Assembly (NCBI GenBank): GCA_963681505.1
Contig: OY811974.1
Coordinates: 6,261,816 to 6,325,815, forward strand
Direction of reading: 5' to 3'
DNA from: Eunapius fragilis
Lineage: Eukaryota; Porifera; Demospongiae; Spongillida; Spongillidae
Length of the DNA: 64,000 nucleotides
The notes below the pieces were generated by a model. It saw nothing but the letters and a program-made list of their open reading frames with translations. It made no database searches and had not been told where the DNA came from. Within the stretch, counting starts at the first letter, position 1. Each line of letters begins with the position of its first letter. A program made the translations under genes and the position numbers. Positions 10,449-21,540 of this stretch are shown one piece after another.

Positions 10449-12077
10449 GGTTTAAAACCATAGTTGATGATGACATTTCTGAACCAAGCAAGAAAAATTA
10501 CACAATTGTTTCACAATATATTAATAATATAGCCTACTGTCATTAAACTGGTTCCATTAATAATTAAAACTGTTTGAAAATCAAACCACAACAATCAAGA
10601 TTACCAAAACAGACCACAGCACAGTTATTTATGTAAATGTTTATAGTGATCAACTGATTCATGTATAGCCCTAATTCGGATCTATATAAATATCTATAAT
10701 GTAACTAATTAACTATTAATATTACGTAATACAAATCAAGGCAAATCTATCAAGATATGGTAAGAGTTTCAATCAATCCATAAATGTTCAGACAAAACAG
10801 GGATTGAATCTGCACCTTGAAGATCAGCTCCATCAGTAAAAACACATGCTATCAGGTTATCTTCCAGTGATAAGCACCCACTTATATAGCAACATGTCGA
10901 TGTGGACAGGAGCAAACACTATGCTATCCATTGCTGATGACAAAGTAGTATCCTGCAGCTGATGGTATTATAGTAGGCTCATAAAGAACTTCTTTCTGGT
11001 ATGAGAGAAAAGCTTCCTTAGTCTGATCTAGCTTTTTGGATCGATTAAGCTTACTCCCCTTTCTCCTCAGTACGCCCATTCGGTTAACCCAATGCTTTTT
11101 CAGCTTGTTAACTTCCTTCTTTTCGGTAAGAAGGCCTACGTAAGTAAGAAACAAACCAGCAGCCTCCCAATCACTTTTAAACTTCTTAATGTAGGCCTAT
11201 TTATCATAAGCTTCTAAATTGCAGATCCTTCTCTTTTCGGCCATGGAACGCTTGAAGTAGTAACGTTAACTGTGTTAAAAAATTTGCGCGCTTTCACGTA
11301 ATGACTCACTTATACAAACAACAGCAATCAAATAGCTTCGCATCAAACAAGAGACAACTACAATCGCAAACACAAGTTCTTATAAACAGGTATCCGCATA
11401 CGCGCGCACTACACAGAGCGCTGAACAATAGAACAAAGACAGCGCTGCCTCAGCCTGCCTGCGATAGTGGATACAGCAGGGTTCCAACCTCACAGAACGC
11501 ATAATAGAACCCAATCACCACGTAAAAACAGTCCCATGTATGCAATTATTAAAATAATTATTGATAGATTAGTCACCGCATGTCTCGTGTTTGAATGTTA
11601 GTAGCAGCGCTAAACGAAAAGTCGGTTAGAGTCGGCTAAGTCTGTAGATTGGAAAAAGATAGTCAACTCGATTCATAGTTAACATTTCTTTCGTTTGGTC
11701 CTAGAATCGTGTAGAAAAGTCCTTGAAGTTGGTACATGGAAATTTTTACGCTTTTTAACCGTATAAAAAGGTTTACAATTATTGCAAGTGTCATAATGGT
11801 ACTTACAAATATAGGATCACTAGAAAGAGGAAACAAAAAGCTATCAATTCACATACTCACCTATTCATTTTTTAATGCCAGAAAGCCAAAACAATTTAGA
11901 AAACATTAATGATAAAAGCACTTATAATATTCACTTTAAGTTAGTACACTTTATTCAAACTTCTGTTAATTTCTTTTCTGACTTGAAATTCGTGTGGTAT
12001 AATGAGTTGCAAAACAGTTTCTGAAATAAAACTAATACATTATTTTCATTCCCATGTCATCATCCTAAACCACTGTG
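10443..12077. mobile_element. Element with CACAGTGGTTTA inverted ends nested in the hAT G-run
   Basis: The left end is CACAGTGGTTTAAAACC with GATGATGACAT just inside. The right end reads ATGTCATCATCCTAAACCACTGTG, the reverse complement with an indel. Both sides are bounded by the hAT poly-G tract, so a target duplication of G residues cannot be measured. A minus-strand open stretch at 11154-10924 (…KKHWVNRMGVLRRKGSKLN…) and a possible upstream exon at about 11243-11170 may be remnants of its own gene. I do not recognise the family. Confidence 0.6.
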
Positions 12078-12238
12078 GGGGGGGGGGAGGCATCATAATG
12101 ACGAAAGAAGGCCCGCGCTTGGCGCGCGCGCAAATTTTTTGCTACACACCTCGCGTGCGCGCCTACGCTACAAAGCCAAATTTACCATACATAATCAACA
12201 TCAATTGACGCCTTAAGTGGTTCTAGTTTCAATTGTAT

Positions 12239-14721
12239 TTAAAGCAAAATTACATGTAAAATACGTGCTAAACAATCATAAGGCGCGGCACTGTTGTACC
12301 TACATGTTATTGCAACAAATTTGGGGTGTGTCGGATGTTTTTGGTTGAAACGTTTCACAATTGTGCGAATATCGAAATGGACATCATAATGCATGGCCAT
12401 CAGTGAGAGGGAACTCAATCTTGATTCATTCATCCTGTTCCTCAAATGTGTTTTAATCCTCCTGACGAGAGAAAATGACCGCTCCTCCTCAGCACTTGTG
12501 ATTGGAATAGTGCATTCCGTAGAAGCAATTGTCGAATGTTTGGGAAGCATCTCCATCACAATGTAAAAGAGATGTCCTTAAATCACAGGCTACATCCTTC
12601 TTACATTGCCAATACAGCTTCCACTGTTGCAACTCACTAAGGATAGATTTTGGTGATGGAATTTCCTCCTCAAATTGAGTTAAGTCAGCCGCAATGCCTT
12701 GAATGATAGCATTATCAACTATTAGTGAGGGGATGATAGAAAATAAACATTGAATGACATATCTGTAATCCATACTAAACCTATCATTTAGTTGCTGCAA
12801 AAGTTCATCAATGAATGGTATTAATACCGATCTATTGTAATACTCTTGTGGGCTTTCTGCTGCTGGGACGTTGGCTCTAAACCTTTGAGCTTTTGTTCTT
12901 CTTGGTGTTTCGTCAACGGATCCAATTGTATCAGCAAGAATTTGTGCTTGTTTGTACCAAACGTCAAAAGTTTCATCAATGTTACTACGAAGAGCATGGA
13001 TATTGGAAATGACCTCATCTATCATTTTTAAAGCCAAATATATGTCCATGTCTCGCTGCTGTAGCTTTGAAGCTAGGCTTTTTACATAATCCAGAGTATT
13101 ATTCAAAATCACAAATGTCAAGACCGTTTTAAAACTTTGCAGTAGGGTGAAGATTCCGTTAGCTTTTGTAGTTGTTTCAGCATCCCAACTCCACTCTATA
13201 GTTTGTGCCAATTCAGGGTACTCTGCAATATTTACAATAGCACCAAGACAGTACACAACTATTTCATACAATTCAAGGAAAGTATCCAAAATGTATGGCG
13301 TTCCACCCTTCTTGTTTTTCAAAGGCCTGAAAGCGTTTTCGTGCCTTGCATTGGGGATATACACTTTTAATACATCAATAAAAAGCAGCTGTCGTTTAGG
13401 TGAATAATAATCAAAGAATAGAAATTCTTCATTTATAACACCAATTATGTTCCTAATATCTTGTAATTTGGAACTTGACGCAATGGCGAGATTCAAAACA
13501 TGTGAATGGCAATGTATGTAATGAGCATGTGTATTTGTCTCTGCCTTGACATACGCTTGTGCACCAACGCGAGGAGAAGACATAGCAGAGCACCATCATA
13601 AGCTTGCCCTCTTAAATAACTTAGGTCCAAATTAATAGATCGTAGGACATCAACTATAACTTTCCCAAGCGCCTCACCAGTGGTTCTTTCTAAGTGGCGA
13701 AAATCTAACAAAACTTCGTTGATTAAAGCAGCTTTGTTCCTTGTATCCACATAGCGAATGCAAACGCTAAGAACTTCTTCATTGTCAAATTTATCATGTA
13801 CTTCATCAGCAATTACAGAAAAAAAACTTAGTATTCCCTGTGCGAAATGGTTCAGTTAAGTTCTCCTTCATTACTTCCCCAAGAACTGAAATAATTTCTT
13901 CCTGAATGGTTTTTGATGTATATTTCTTTGATGATATTAAATGGTCTTTTAAAATGTTATCAGTTATTGCCTGGTGCTTTAACAAAGCAATAGAGTTGCC
14001 CTTGTTAACATCCTGAAAAACCGAGAAGTCTACACAATCATCTCTGTGTCCTCTTAGTGGCTGACCTTGTCTTCCAAGTAAAACTATGGTGTTTATTTTT
14101 TTTTTTCTAGAACATGTAGGTTATTTTGATATTGTTCATTTGAGCATTTTTCGATTATATTATCAACACAAAGAGTAGGATTTTCATAGGTAGTGATGAA
14201 TGAATTTCTCGTTGCATTTATGTGGCATTCAGCCTTTTCATGTGTTGGAAGAATACCATCAGTTCCAAGTGCCCGTTTCAGGTTCATCATTGGTTTTGTA
14301 ACCAACCCTCCCAGATTTCCACCTATTTGACCTCCTCTGGTGGAAACAGATTTTCCAAACAGAACACAAAATTTGCAAAAGCCACCAGGCATAGATGGGC
14401 TGTAGACAAGCCAGTGATATTGGTCTAACCCTTTCATTTGGAATCTTAATTTTTTTGTTTTTTTCCCAACTTTTACGTCCTCTGATAGCATTTGGATGGT
14501 ATTAAATGATTCAAATAGCAATATTTTTCTACATCAGACAAGCCTGAGAGGGAAACATCACCAGTTAAAACAAGGGAAATATCATAGCATTCTGTCGACT
14601 TAACAATTGCATCTGTCACGCCTTTCCCAGACAGTGAGGTGCCGCCAACAGACAGTGAGGAATCAGCTGTCAAAACAGAGATTGTAGAGGTGCAAACAGA
14701 CAGAGAGGAATCAGCTGTCAT
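12239..14721 (-). pseudogene. hAT transposase, ZMYM1/DUF4371-like, frameshifted
   Basis: Blocks appear in the expected order in the three minus-strand frames. They are a TTF-type finger region (LVYSPSMPGGFCKFCVLFGK, near 14390), the DUF4371 start LLGRQGQPLRGHRDD (near 14060), a first catalytic region VIADEVHD...EEVLSVCIRYVD (near 13800), GQAYDGA (near 13600), HCHSHVLNLAIA (near 13510), and the C-terminal hAT dimerisation motif ITSAEEERSFSLVRRIKTHL (near 12490-12430). Frame changes are needed near 14478, 14095, 13850, 13585 and 12545, so it is inactive. It uses DDE chemistry. It belongs to the 10392-15544 transposon and has the same orientation as the integrase gene it disrupts. Confidence 0.85.
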
Positions 14722-15825
14722 AACAGAGATAGTATTGTCATGGTAATCATTATCTGTTAAGAATCTCTGCCTGGTCTTTGTTGCGCAAAGCTATTCCTGA
14801 CATAGATGTAGGTGATGCTGACAGACTCGGTTGGTCATACACTGTCGCAGACAGATCATTGGATTGCATGTTCAGAGCTTTTAAATAATCATCAACAGCT
14901 GTTGATTCAGCCTGAGTAGATAGATTCTTTTCAGCAAGAGCTGTGGCACATGTATAGATGTTCTGCCATCATGTAATGATGATCCGTTCCTAACATCAGT
15001 GTTAAAGAATTGCGCAATATGTTATATACTCCCTATACTATCGCCTGTAAAGTGTATTGGCTACGAACAACGAACATCTATACTAAGAACTCACAGGTTC
15101 GTCTAATTGTAATCGCTTATCGGCATGCAGCTATCAATTTAGCCCAAACAGCAGTGCCCTAACTCAGTAACTAAGTAACCCATAAAACTTAATAGTTTCG
15201 ACTATGCAAATCGTAATGTCAATAGCTGTGCATTGCACGTATTTTAACAGCTTACCTGGGCTTTTTCATGAAGAAGGATGCAATGGATGTAGATGGACGT
15301 TTCGGTGGCATAAAAATCGCAATCGCCGCAAAGTAATGCAGTCAACTGTAATTAATTAATATTAAATAACCGTTTTCATTGCACAACGATAGAAAATTAC
15401 GGTACCTATATCAGCTTCATTGGAGTCATGTAGTATACCGTTGAACGGTACACTACCTTGGTCGCATAGATTGCCGTATGCATTACGTCATTGTTCATAT
15501 AGGAAAGGGGGGGTCCGGACCCCCCCCCCCTAAATCCGCCCCTGCGCTCTACCAAGGTGATCTGCTGTAGGGTCGCTGTGGCAGAACTCCATGATCTGCT
15601 TCCTCTGGCGCTTGCTGAATATCACTTCCTCCCACATGCCTCTCCTTGTCTTGTACTGCATTTTTATCTTCCACTCTGACCCTATATATATGAATAAGGC
15701 TGAACTTTGATGCATATATACAGTCTACTTCACGAACGTTAGAACATACATTTAACTACTGCTTGTTACTATTGCTCACACGTAAGCGAAGAACATGCGC
15801 TAATATAAATAAATGAAACTACTGG

Positions 15826-16336
15826 TGAACTGTCACCGAGGAAACTGTCCGCAAAGTAAAGTGTCCGCCCGGACCATTTACTCCGGAGTAAGGTTGTCTT
15901 AGGGCACTTTACTCCGGAGAACAAGTTACTTCGGAGTAAGCTGTCCCCATCTACTGGTGAACTATCTATACCTGTTTGATTTTCATCGTAGGATTCTTTT
16001 TTCATTAGCGGTGCAGTCATCGCGATAAATACCTTCAGTTACGTACCTGTGGACATCAGCAAACTCTCTTTCCGCGTTTTCATCTGTCCTCTCATGAGTC
16101 TCATCCATTTACATCAGCTATAATGTAGTAGAAGTCACATACAACCTCTTAAAGCCAGCTGGCAGTTACGCTCCTTATCGGTAGTGATTAACAACTTACA
16201 CCACGTGGCTGCGCACAAAAGTTTGAATTGCAATTTACACGGCGGACCACTTACTCCGTCGAGGGATAATTTACTCCGGAGTAAAATGTTCGGTAGGATA
16301 ATTTACTCCGACGGACACTTTCCTCCGTGACAGACC
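15826..16336. mobile_element. MITE-like element with arrays of the palindrome TTTACTCCGGAGTAA
   Basis: The left end is CTGTCACCGAGGAAACTGTCCG. The right end, read on the other strand, is CTGTCACGGAGGAAAGTGTCCG. Each flank holds several copies of ACTCCGGAGTAA or one-base variants. The middle (about 15970-16240) is ordinary A/T-rich sequence. No protein is encoded; open frames crossing it are chance. Confidence 0.7.
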
Positions 16337-18429
16337 TCTACGAGTAAGGATACTTCATTACAATGGGGTGTGTACTCGTATTATCTTCTATAGATGCACA
16401 CCTGTGGAAGTTTTGCACACCATATTGTTGGGGTTTGCAAGGATATTCTGAAAATACTAATGCCAAAGTTATTATCACAGCAGAAGAGAGAGATCCTTGC
16501 CAGAATAGAAATAAAATATGGGACCTATTTCCACACACAATCACAGAAGGTTTAGTACTTTCCTGGCGCATGAGTATTTTAAACCCAGCAGTGTCACCCT
16601 TACCTTGCTTGTACCTCTTTTTGTCATAGTATATATAAATTTTAAACACATGAACCAAAAACCATAACTAACACTTTTAAATTGTTCTGTTCATTATATA
16701 CTTTAAGTAAATCTGTGCATTTTTTTTGCTATCCCATCTATATAGGACCCACATTGCATTTGAGCTCTAGTAACTCGATAAATATCTAGATCAGTAATAA
16801 GGGCTTGAAAAACTCAATGGTTAATAGCAACATGATCAGTTAGTGCAGACAACAGATCAATTAGCTGTATGGTGACAAACGAATAAAGTCATGTACAGTA
16901 TATAAGGTCTAACAACAAATCATGTATAAAAACATTATACAATGATGAACGAAAACTATCAACTCTTGTAACCAACTACATACTGTTGATGCCTACTGGG
17001 AGTACATCATGAATCATTTACATGCACCTTGCAAATACACACACAGCAAATACCCATCATTATACACAGCGTACACCCAAGGCATCACACACTAGTCGCA
17101 AAGAACACTCACGTTCATCCATTACCACCATCACTTAATTGTAACCAAGTACACACATGTACATCCACGTGAGTATCTCGCCAGTGCTGTATTTTATATG
17201 CCCTTCCTTTCCGATCTGCTTATGCTATAGATATTAGAGTAGAGGGGTTGGAAACGGATGCAATTAACACTGCTTCACGCACAGACTCCGCGATGCTCCT
17301 TGCGTACTCAGATCACTTATCATATACAATGGAGCCTAATAAAAACTCAGTTTCCAAATGCGCTAACCCTTTCTTTTAGAACTATAAAGATCGGAGCACG
17401 AGCCTGTGAACGACGTAGTAGACAACGACGCATGGCAATCACACCGACACAACCTTACATGGAGCACCCTCAGAATACATACTCCATGCAAACAATCAAT
17501 ACAAATATGTTGCCACATGGATAGACATTACGAGCATACAAAGAAAAAAGCACGCAAACCAAAAATAAAAACGTTAACTGCATGACCCAGTCCAGTAAAG
17601 TAGACGTTGCAGCGATCCTCTTCATTCCAGCTGCTTGACTATGACGAGGATGGCCAACCAAATGACAAAACGATATAGACGCCTCGGTCCAGGGTTTTTC
17701 CCTGGAAAAGAAAACATGAGGATGGTCCAGATGCTGGGCCATTTCTACAGCAGTAAAATGGATTACCCGTTTTTTTTTTTTCACAACTAAACGCAGAGCA
17801 TAGTTACTTGGCAAATGGTACTACCATATGTAGAATTGATGTAGCTATCTGATAGAAGTATGGGATACGAGATAAAAGTTTTGCGAGAGTAGTTTTGTCG
17901 GTTAGTTTATGGTGATGTCAAAAAACGTAAAATGTGGAGTTACTCTAAAACCCTCCAACCTCACCGTACGTAAAATTTTGTGCTGCATCTGGCCATGCTA
18001 CTTATTTATTTAAAAAAGGGATGTTTAGGGGAGTTGTATTGGTTAGTTATTAAAAATGCTGTAAGCCCGCCATATTCTTTATATCGGGTTCTAAAAGGGC
18101 TATAAACATGGCAACAAGTTTCAGAACCTCCCATTTATCGGAATAAACAAAATTTAATTGGTTTGAATATCTATCGATATGGCTTTATGGTCAGTATTAC
18201 ATTTCAATTTTATCATCAAGACAAGAAAATGTGGCAGGTATGTTCAGTCGCGAACAATACTTCACTCTGCATTAGACTGAGCATGTGCAATCACTAATGC
18301 AAGTTATCCAATGTAGTAAAGAATTCATCTCCACTAATGATGAGCAAGTCAGGTATAGGCCTTCTTCAGAAATTTTTAAAACAAGACCACCTTTTATCGT
18401 GATGATTGTAGTTTATGTTACCCAAACTC

Positions 18430-18460
<31 letters not shown>

Positions 18461-19598
18461 ATTATGTGTATGTTGCGTAGGAATAGGTGTGTTTGTCTTT
18501 AATTAGATCTAAAACCGTGACTCTATTTATAGCGCTCCCACACTTAGTGTATTTATTAATTTGTACCGTTTCTGTTGTTTGCAAAATAGACAGTCTAGCT
18601 TCTGTTCGTCATGCATGAGTTTACTTCGCTTGGTTAGACTTGTTTGTTACACTGTGTGTGATGGTTGTTGTCCAAGGTTGTTTTGTATATATAGTTGCAG
18701 GATGGAAGCCTTGAATGATAGTATCCATGGATGTACTTGATGACAATGGTTAGTGTTTAGGAAAGGATGACCAGGGAGAGAAGAGGACTGTACCTTGCCC
18801 TTTTTATGACCCGATTCATTTCAGCATCTCTAAGGTAATGTACATGTAGTCGTTCGTCGGCAGGCTTTTTCTCAGATTTCGCCTTAGCTTTATTTGCCTC
18901 CGAACGACGTTCATGTAAAATATACTTCTTCTTAATGTTGTATTACTCTCGGTAAGCGTTTTTTCGCTTTTGTTGACGCGAAGGCATGTTTCAACCTCCA
19001 CCATAGAACATACACGAAAAATGAACACGTGCACGTGCATAGTAAAGAAAGATTTTACAGGCTCACAAAAATCTGGGCACTACATCAAAGTTCCAATAGC
19101 AATTTGTATTGACGAATGTCCGACAACATATGGGTCCAAGCATTCAGTTACGATCTTATCCAACTGTCCATCCGCAAGCATACTTCATTTTTTATAAATC
19201 GGCAAAAGATACACCCACGCACACTCTTTTTCAATTTATATCGAATCTGCTATAAACAGTATAGTCTCAATATTCACAAAGGATGAAACTTCGCATTTAG
19301 CGCTACATTCTGGTGCAAAGTTAATATTTTCCTAACTTGAGTTATATATGCTTGACGAAAGGAAGAAGATGGAGAAAAATTATGGCGGATTGGTGGGGTC
19401 GACTAAACCGATTGGAGAAAACAGCAGGGTTGCGAACAACGTGCGCTGTACTATAGATGCAGCGTGTTTTGGGCAGATTTTATAGTGACTGGAAAGTGTA
19501 TTCGCTCTATCGAAAACCCGGCACGCCTACGGAGCCAATCCTACACCCGTAGGTCCTGATGTACAACATAGTACCGTTAGACACAAGTACAATTAAGC
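16337..19598. other. Long gene-poor interval
   Basis: I see no gene here. There is a run of 28 C at 18433-18460 preceded by CTCCTG, which may be an eroded hAT end. Scattered open frames up to about 110 codons (16338-16658 minus, 17470-17814 minus) have no recognisable motif and no consistent splice partners. Confidence 0.5.
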
Positions 19599-20212
19599 AT
19601 TCCTGAAGCCTATCCATATGCCTACTCCCTTACATGACCACTGCGTGACAGCATATAGTATGCAAAGCTATGCAGACTCTGCATATGAAGAATATACAGA
19701 TGTATATCATTGAAGTGTCCATAATTGCAAATGTCTGCATATGGACACTTCAATGATATGCATCTGCATATTCTTACATGCAGATTGTATACTACATTCT
19801 GTCACGCAGTGACGTTAGTGTACACATCCTTCAATTGACGTTGCAGTCTCTTTGATTTGATATGCATGGAAATTGTATTGCTGGGTCTTCAACATGCTCT
19901 GGCTAAAAAAAGCAGAAAGGACCGCCCTACTTAAGCAATTGCAATGGACTATCTCACTTCATCCACAGCCCAAAAAAGGGCAAAATCCATTATTGATACG
20001 GTAGGGGTCACTTATTCTACCTCAGCCACCTGAGTTACACACCTTGATGAAGTCAAAACTTGCAACAATGTATGTTGGACTTGAAATCAGACATTCATAA
20101 GCTTGTCGATGACTTAGGTTGTATTATAGTGCATGTATCATGTGTCATAAGTCGAATGTGGGATCGCAAGTGTGTAATAATATTTGCTAGTGTTATTAAA
20201 CGTAAAGCATTG
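19599..20212 (+). pseudogene. Third, decayed copy of the last exon of the Ubl-domain gene
   Basis: Sequence from TTCCTGAAGCCTATCCAT to CTTGCAACAATGTATGTTGGACTTG matches exon 3 of the genes at 46657-47188 and 55372-55903. The match continues into their 3' flank (GTGTGTAATAAT). About 90 bp after PEAYPY are deleted, and a MITE is inserted at 19639-19811. Several further indels break the frame (for example GCTAAAAAAAGCAGAAAGG for GCTAAAGAAGATGAAAGG). Exons 1 and 2 are not seen upstream. It shows that the family was once larger than the tandem pair. Confidence 0.85.
19639..19811. mobile_element. CACTG-ended MITE inside the pseudo-exon (TSD AC)
   Basis: The inverted termini are CACTGCGTGACAG and CTGTCACGCAGTG. 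Between them are two long complementary arms centred near 19727 (GAAGTGTCCA/TGGACACTTC). The intact gene copies read CATGAAGTTAGTG at this point, while here it is CATGAC-element-ACGTTAGTG. The duplicated target is therefore 2 bp. The CACTGCGT start resembles the EnSpm terminus at 7410, so a CACTA-type origin is likely. Confidence 0.82.
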
Positions 20213-20289
20213 AGCGTATATATATGTCAGTTCAAGCGAAAATGACCCATCGCTATCCATAATAATATAATTAATATGTTATATATATG

Positions 20290-20715
20290 TAAGTTTTAGA
20301 AATGATTCACGTTTGAATCGCTATAACTTCCGAACGGTAAACGCTATTTACTTTCCATTTTCAACACTTCATACCACACCTATTTTCTATGGTAAAATAC
20401 ATTTTGGATTCTTAAATTAGCTTCGTTGCAGCGTGCATGTGTCCCATACCCTTTGGGTTTCAATCCTGCCATACTTTCTGCAGGAAAATTCAATTCACTT
20501 CGATTTTGGTATATACGTAGAGGGATCCTTTACCTATTGATTTGTACTGTTCGTTCATTTTTAATTGATCCGTTACGGAGATACAGCTGTGCAAAGTAAA
20601 TGCACATTTCACGTTCATTTCGCGCCATTAACATATTACAACTTGTTCCCGCTACCCGAGCACATGAATGTACAATAAACTTCCGTGCACTGAAGTACCA
20701 CCGTGTTTTCGCTTA
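20290..20715 (-). repeat. Dispersed repeat family member (CAGCTGTGCAAAGTAA family)
   Basis: It shares, in reverse orientation, long similarity with 43240-43640 and 50140-50530 (GAGATACAGCTGTGCAAAGTAA, CTACGTATATACCAAAATCG, TACCATTGAGAAATGG). More distantly it resembles 45860-46290 and 54540-54960, inside intron 2 of the Ubl genes. No open frame is conserved, so it is probably a non-autonomous element. Confidence 0.65.
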
Positions 20716-21540
20716 TCACAAACGTCATTGGTTCTCTTCTATAACGAACAAGATTCGTTAAGCTATCCCATCACCCATACACAACACGGTACGTACTACC
20801 AGTACCGATATGCGCGCGTGTCATCATGTAGAAATCGTGTTCCTGTCGATTCTGTCAAACTCTTTGGGTGCCACTCCCTACGTGGCCATTTATAGGCTCA
20901 CAAACTATAACAGTATACATCAGATCGAGCCATGAAAAATAGTGCAAGGTGTATCAGCTAGCTAGGCTAGGAGAGAGGCATGGTAGAGGTAAAGCCGCAT
21001 AGGCTGGAACACATGTAACCCTTCCTTGTTGTTCTGCAGGCACATATATTTTAAACGCCCACCGTTTTTCAATTCATCTGCATGACTGGCACACACACCT
21101 ATGAACCACATAGGCCCATGAACCAACATACACACGCCTCACACTATAAGACACTATTCTTTTCCCCTTGCTGTACACCCTGTAAATTGTTATGTTGTGT
21201 GCCCCATAGATTCACTCATAAGCTTTGTCCATTTGAACTTTTTTTCTATGTCTGTTAGTTACAATGCTTTCACTGGCCTAAAATACAACTCTTTCTCAAC
21301 TATCTTTATACTCAGATTCATTCTCTTTATGTTTGGTCCTACATGTGCAAATAAAATTGCCTTCTATTTCTTTAGCGTCATAATTGCATCAGCACAACTG
21401 AATATGGTAGTATGACTTGCCCTCCACTGTATGCTCATATCCCATGGTCTCCTCTATATGGTCATGTCCAAAGGCCTCCATGTCACTGATGTGTTTTTCA
21501 CACATGTAACTAGACTGTGTGTTGCATGTATTGGACTGGT
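20715..21540 (+). repeat. Left arm of a large inverted duplication
   Basis: This segment is the approximate reverse complement of 25215-26065. Matching landmarks include ACGTCATTGG, AACACGGTACGTACTACCAGTACCGAT, ATCGTGTTCCTGTCGATT, GGGTGCCACTC, GTACACCCTGTAAATTG, AAGCTTTGTCCAT and CTCATATCCCATGGTCTCCTC. Divergence and small indels show that it is old. There is no conserved protein. Confidence 0.75.

Larger units (their letters stand above)
10387..15549 (-). mobile_element. hAT transposon inserted in the integrase exon (TSD CGCTC)
   Basis: The element spans 10392-15544. The left end is CAGGGCGGATGCAGG and the right end is CCTAAATCCGCCCCTG, both with long G/C runs just inside. It is flanked by CGCTC at 10387-10391 and 15545-15549. 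On the coding (minus) strand, removing the element and one GAGCG joins DHLGRA to RHSTRCQ in frame within the integrase zinc domain, so the 5-bp duplication is confirmed by the host reading frame. It carries a decayed hAT transposase (12239-14721) and a nested inverted-repeat element (10443-12077). Its autonomous type makes it a plausible source for the small CAGNGG elements elsewhere in the window. Confidence 0.88.
8004..15715 (-). pseudogene. Intron-bearing DDE integrase gene (Ty3/gypsy-type core), interrupted
   Basis: In coding order, the HHCC zinc domain starts in 15715-15545 (HSDPTADHLGRA) and continues, after the hAT insertion, at 10391-10321. Next come exons 10230-9841 (CDQC, then PDVIGPLP, then TSDHGTEFYN), 9006-8717 (TNGLEERFNQ, then AYNTSRQESTKYSPFELMFG) and 8338-8004 (LDFRWFVPYYI, LGKGCYLL, KKVNG). 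The two Asp and the Glu of the DDE triad are all present. Introns 10320-10231, 9840-9007 and 8716-8339 have GT-AG ends. Lesions are an approximately 45-bp disruption near 10000-10035, a TGA just after NQTIQ near 8967, and 1-nt shifts in the last exon. No LTRs, gag or reverse transcriptase are nearby. This points to a Ginger/GIN-like or host integrase gene rather than a gypsy provirus fragment. The true 5' end is not identified. Confidence 0.75.

Noticed and set aside
16338..16658. Upstream exon of the integrase gene
   Set aside because: It is in the right orientation, but there is no integrase or RNase H-like motif and no phase-matched splice pair to 15715.
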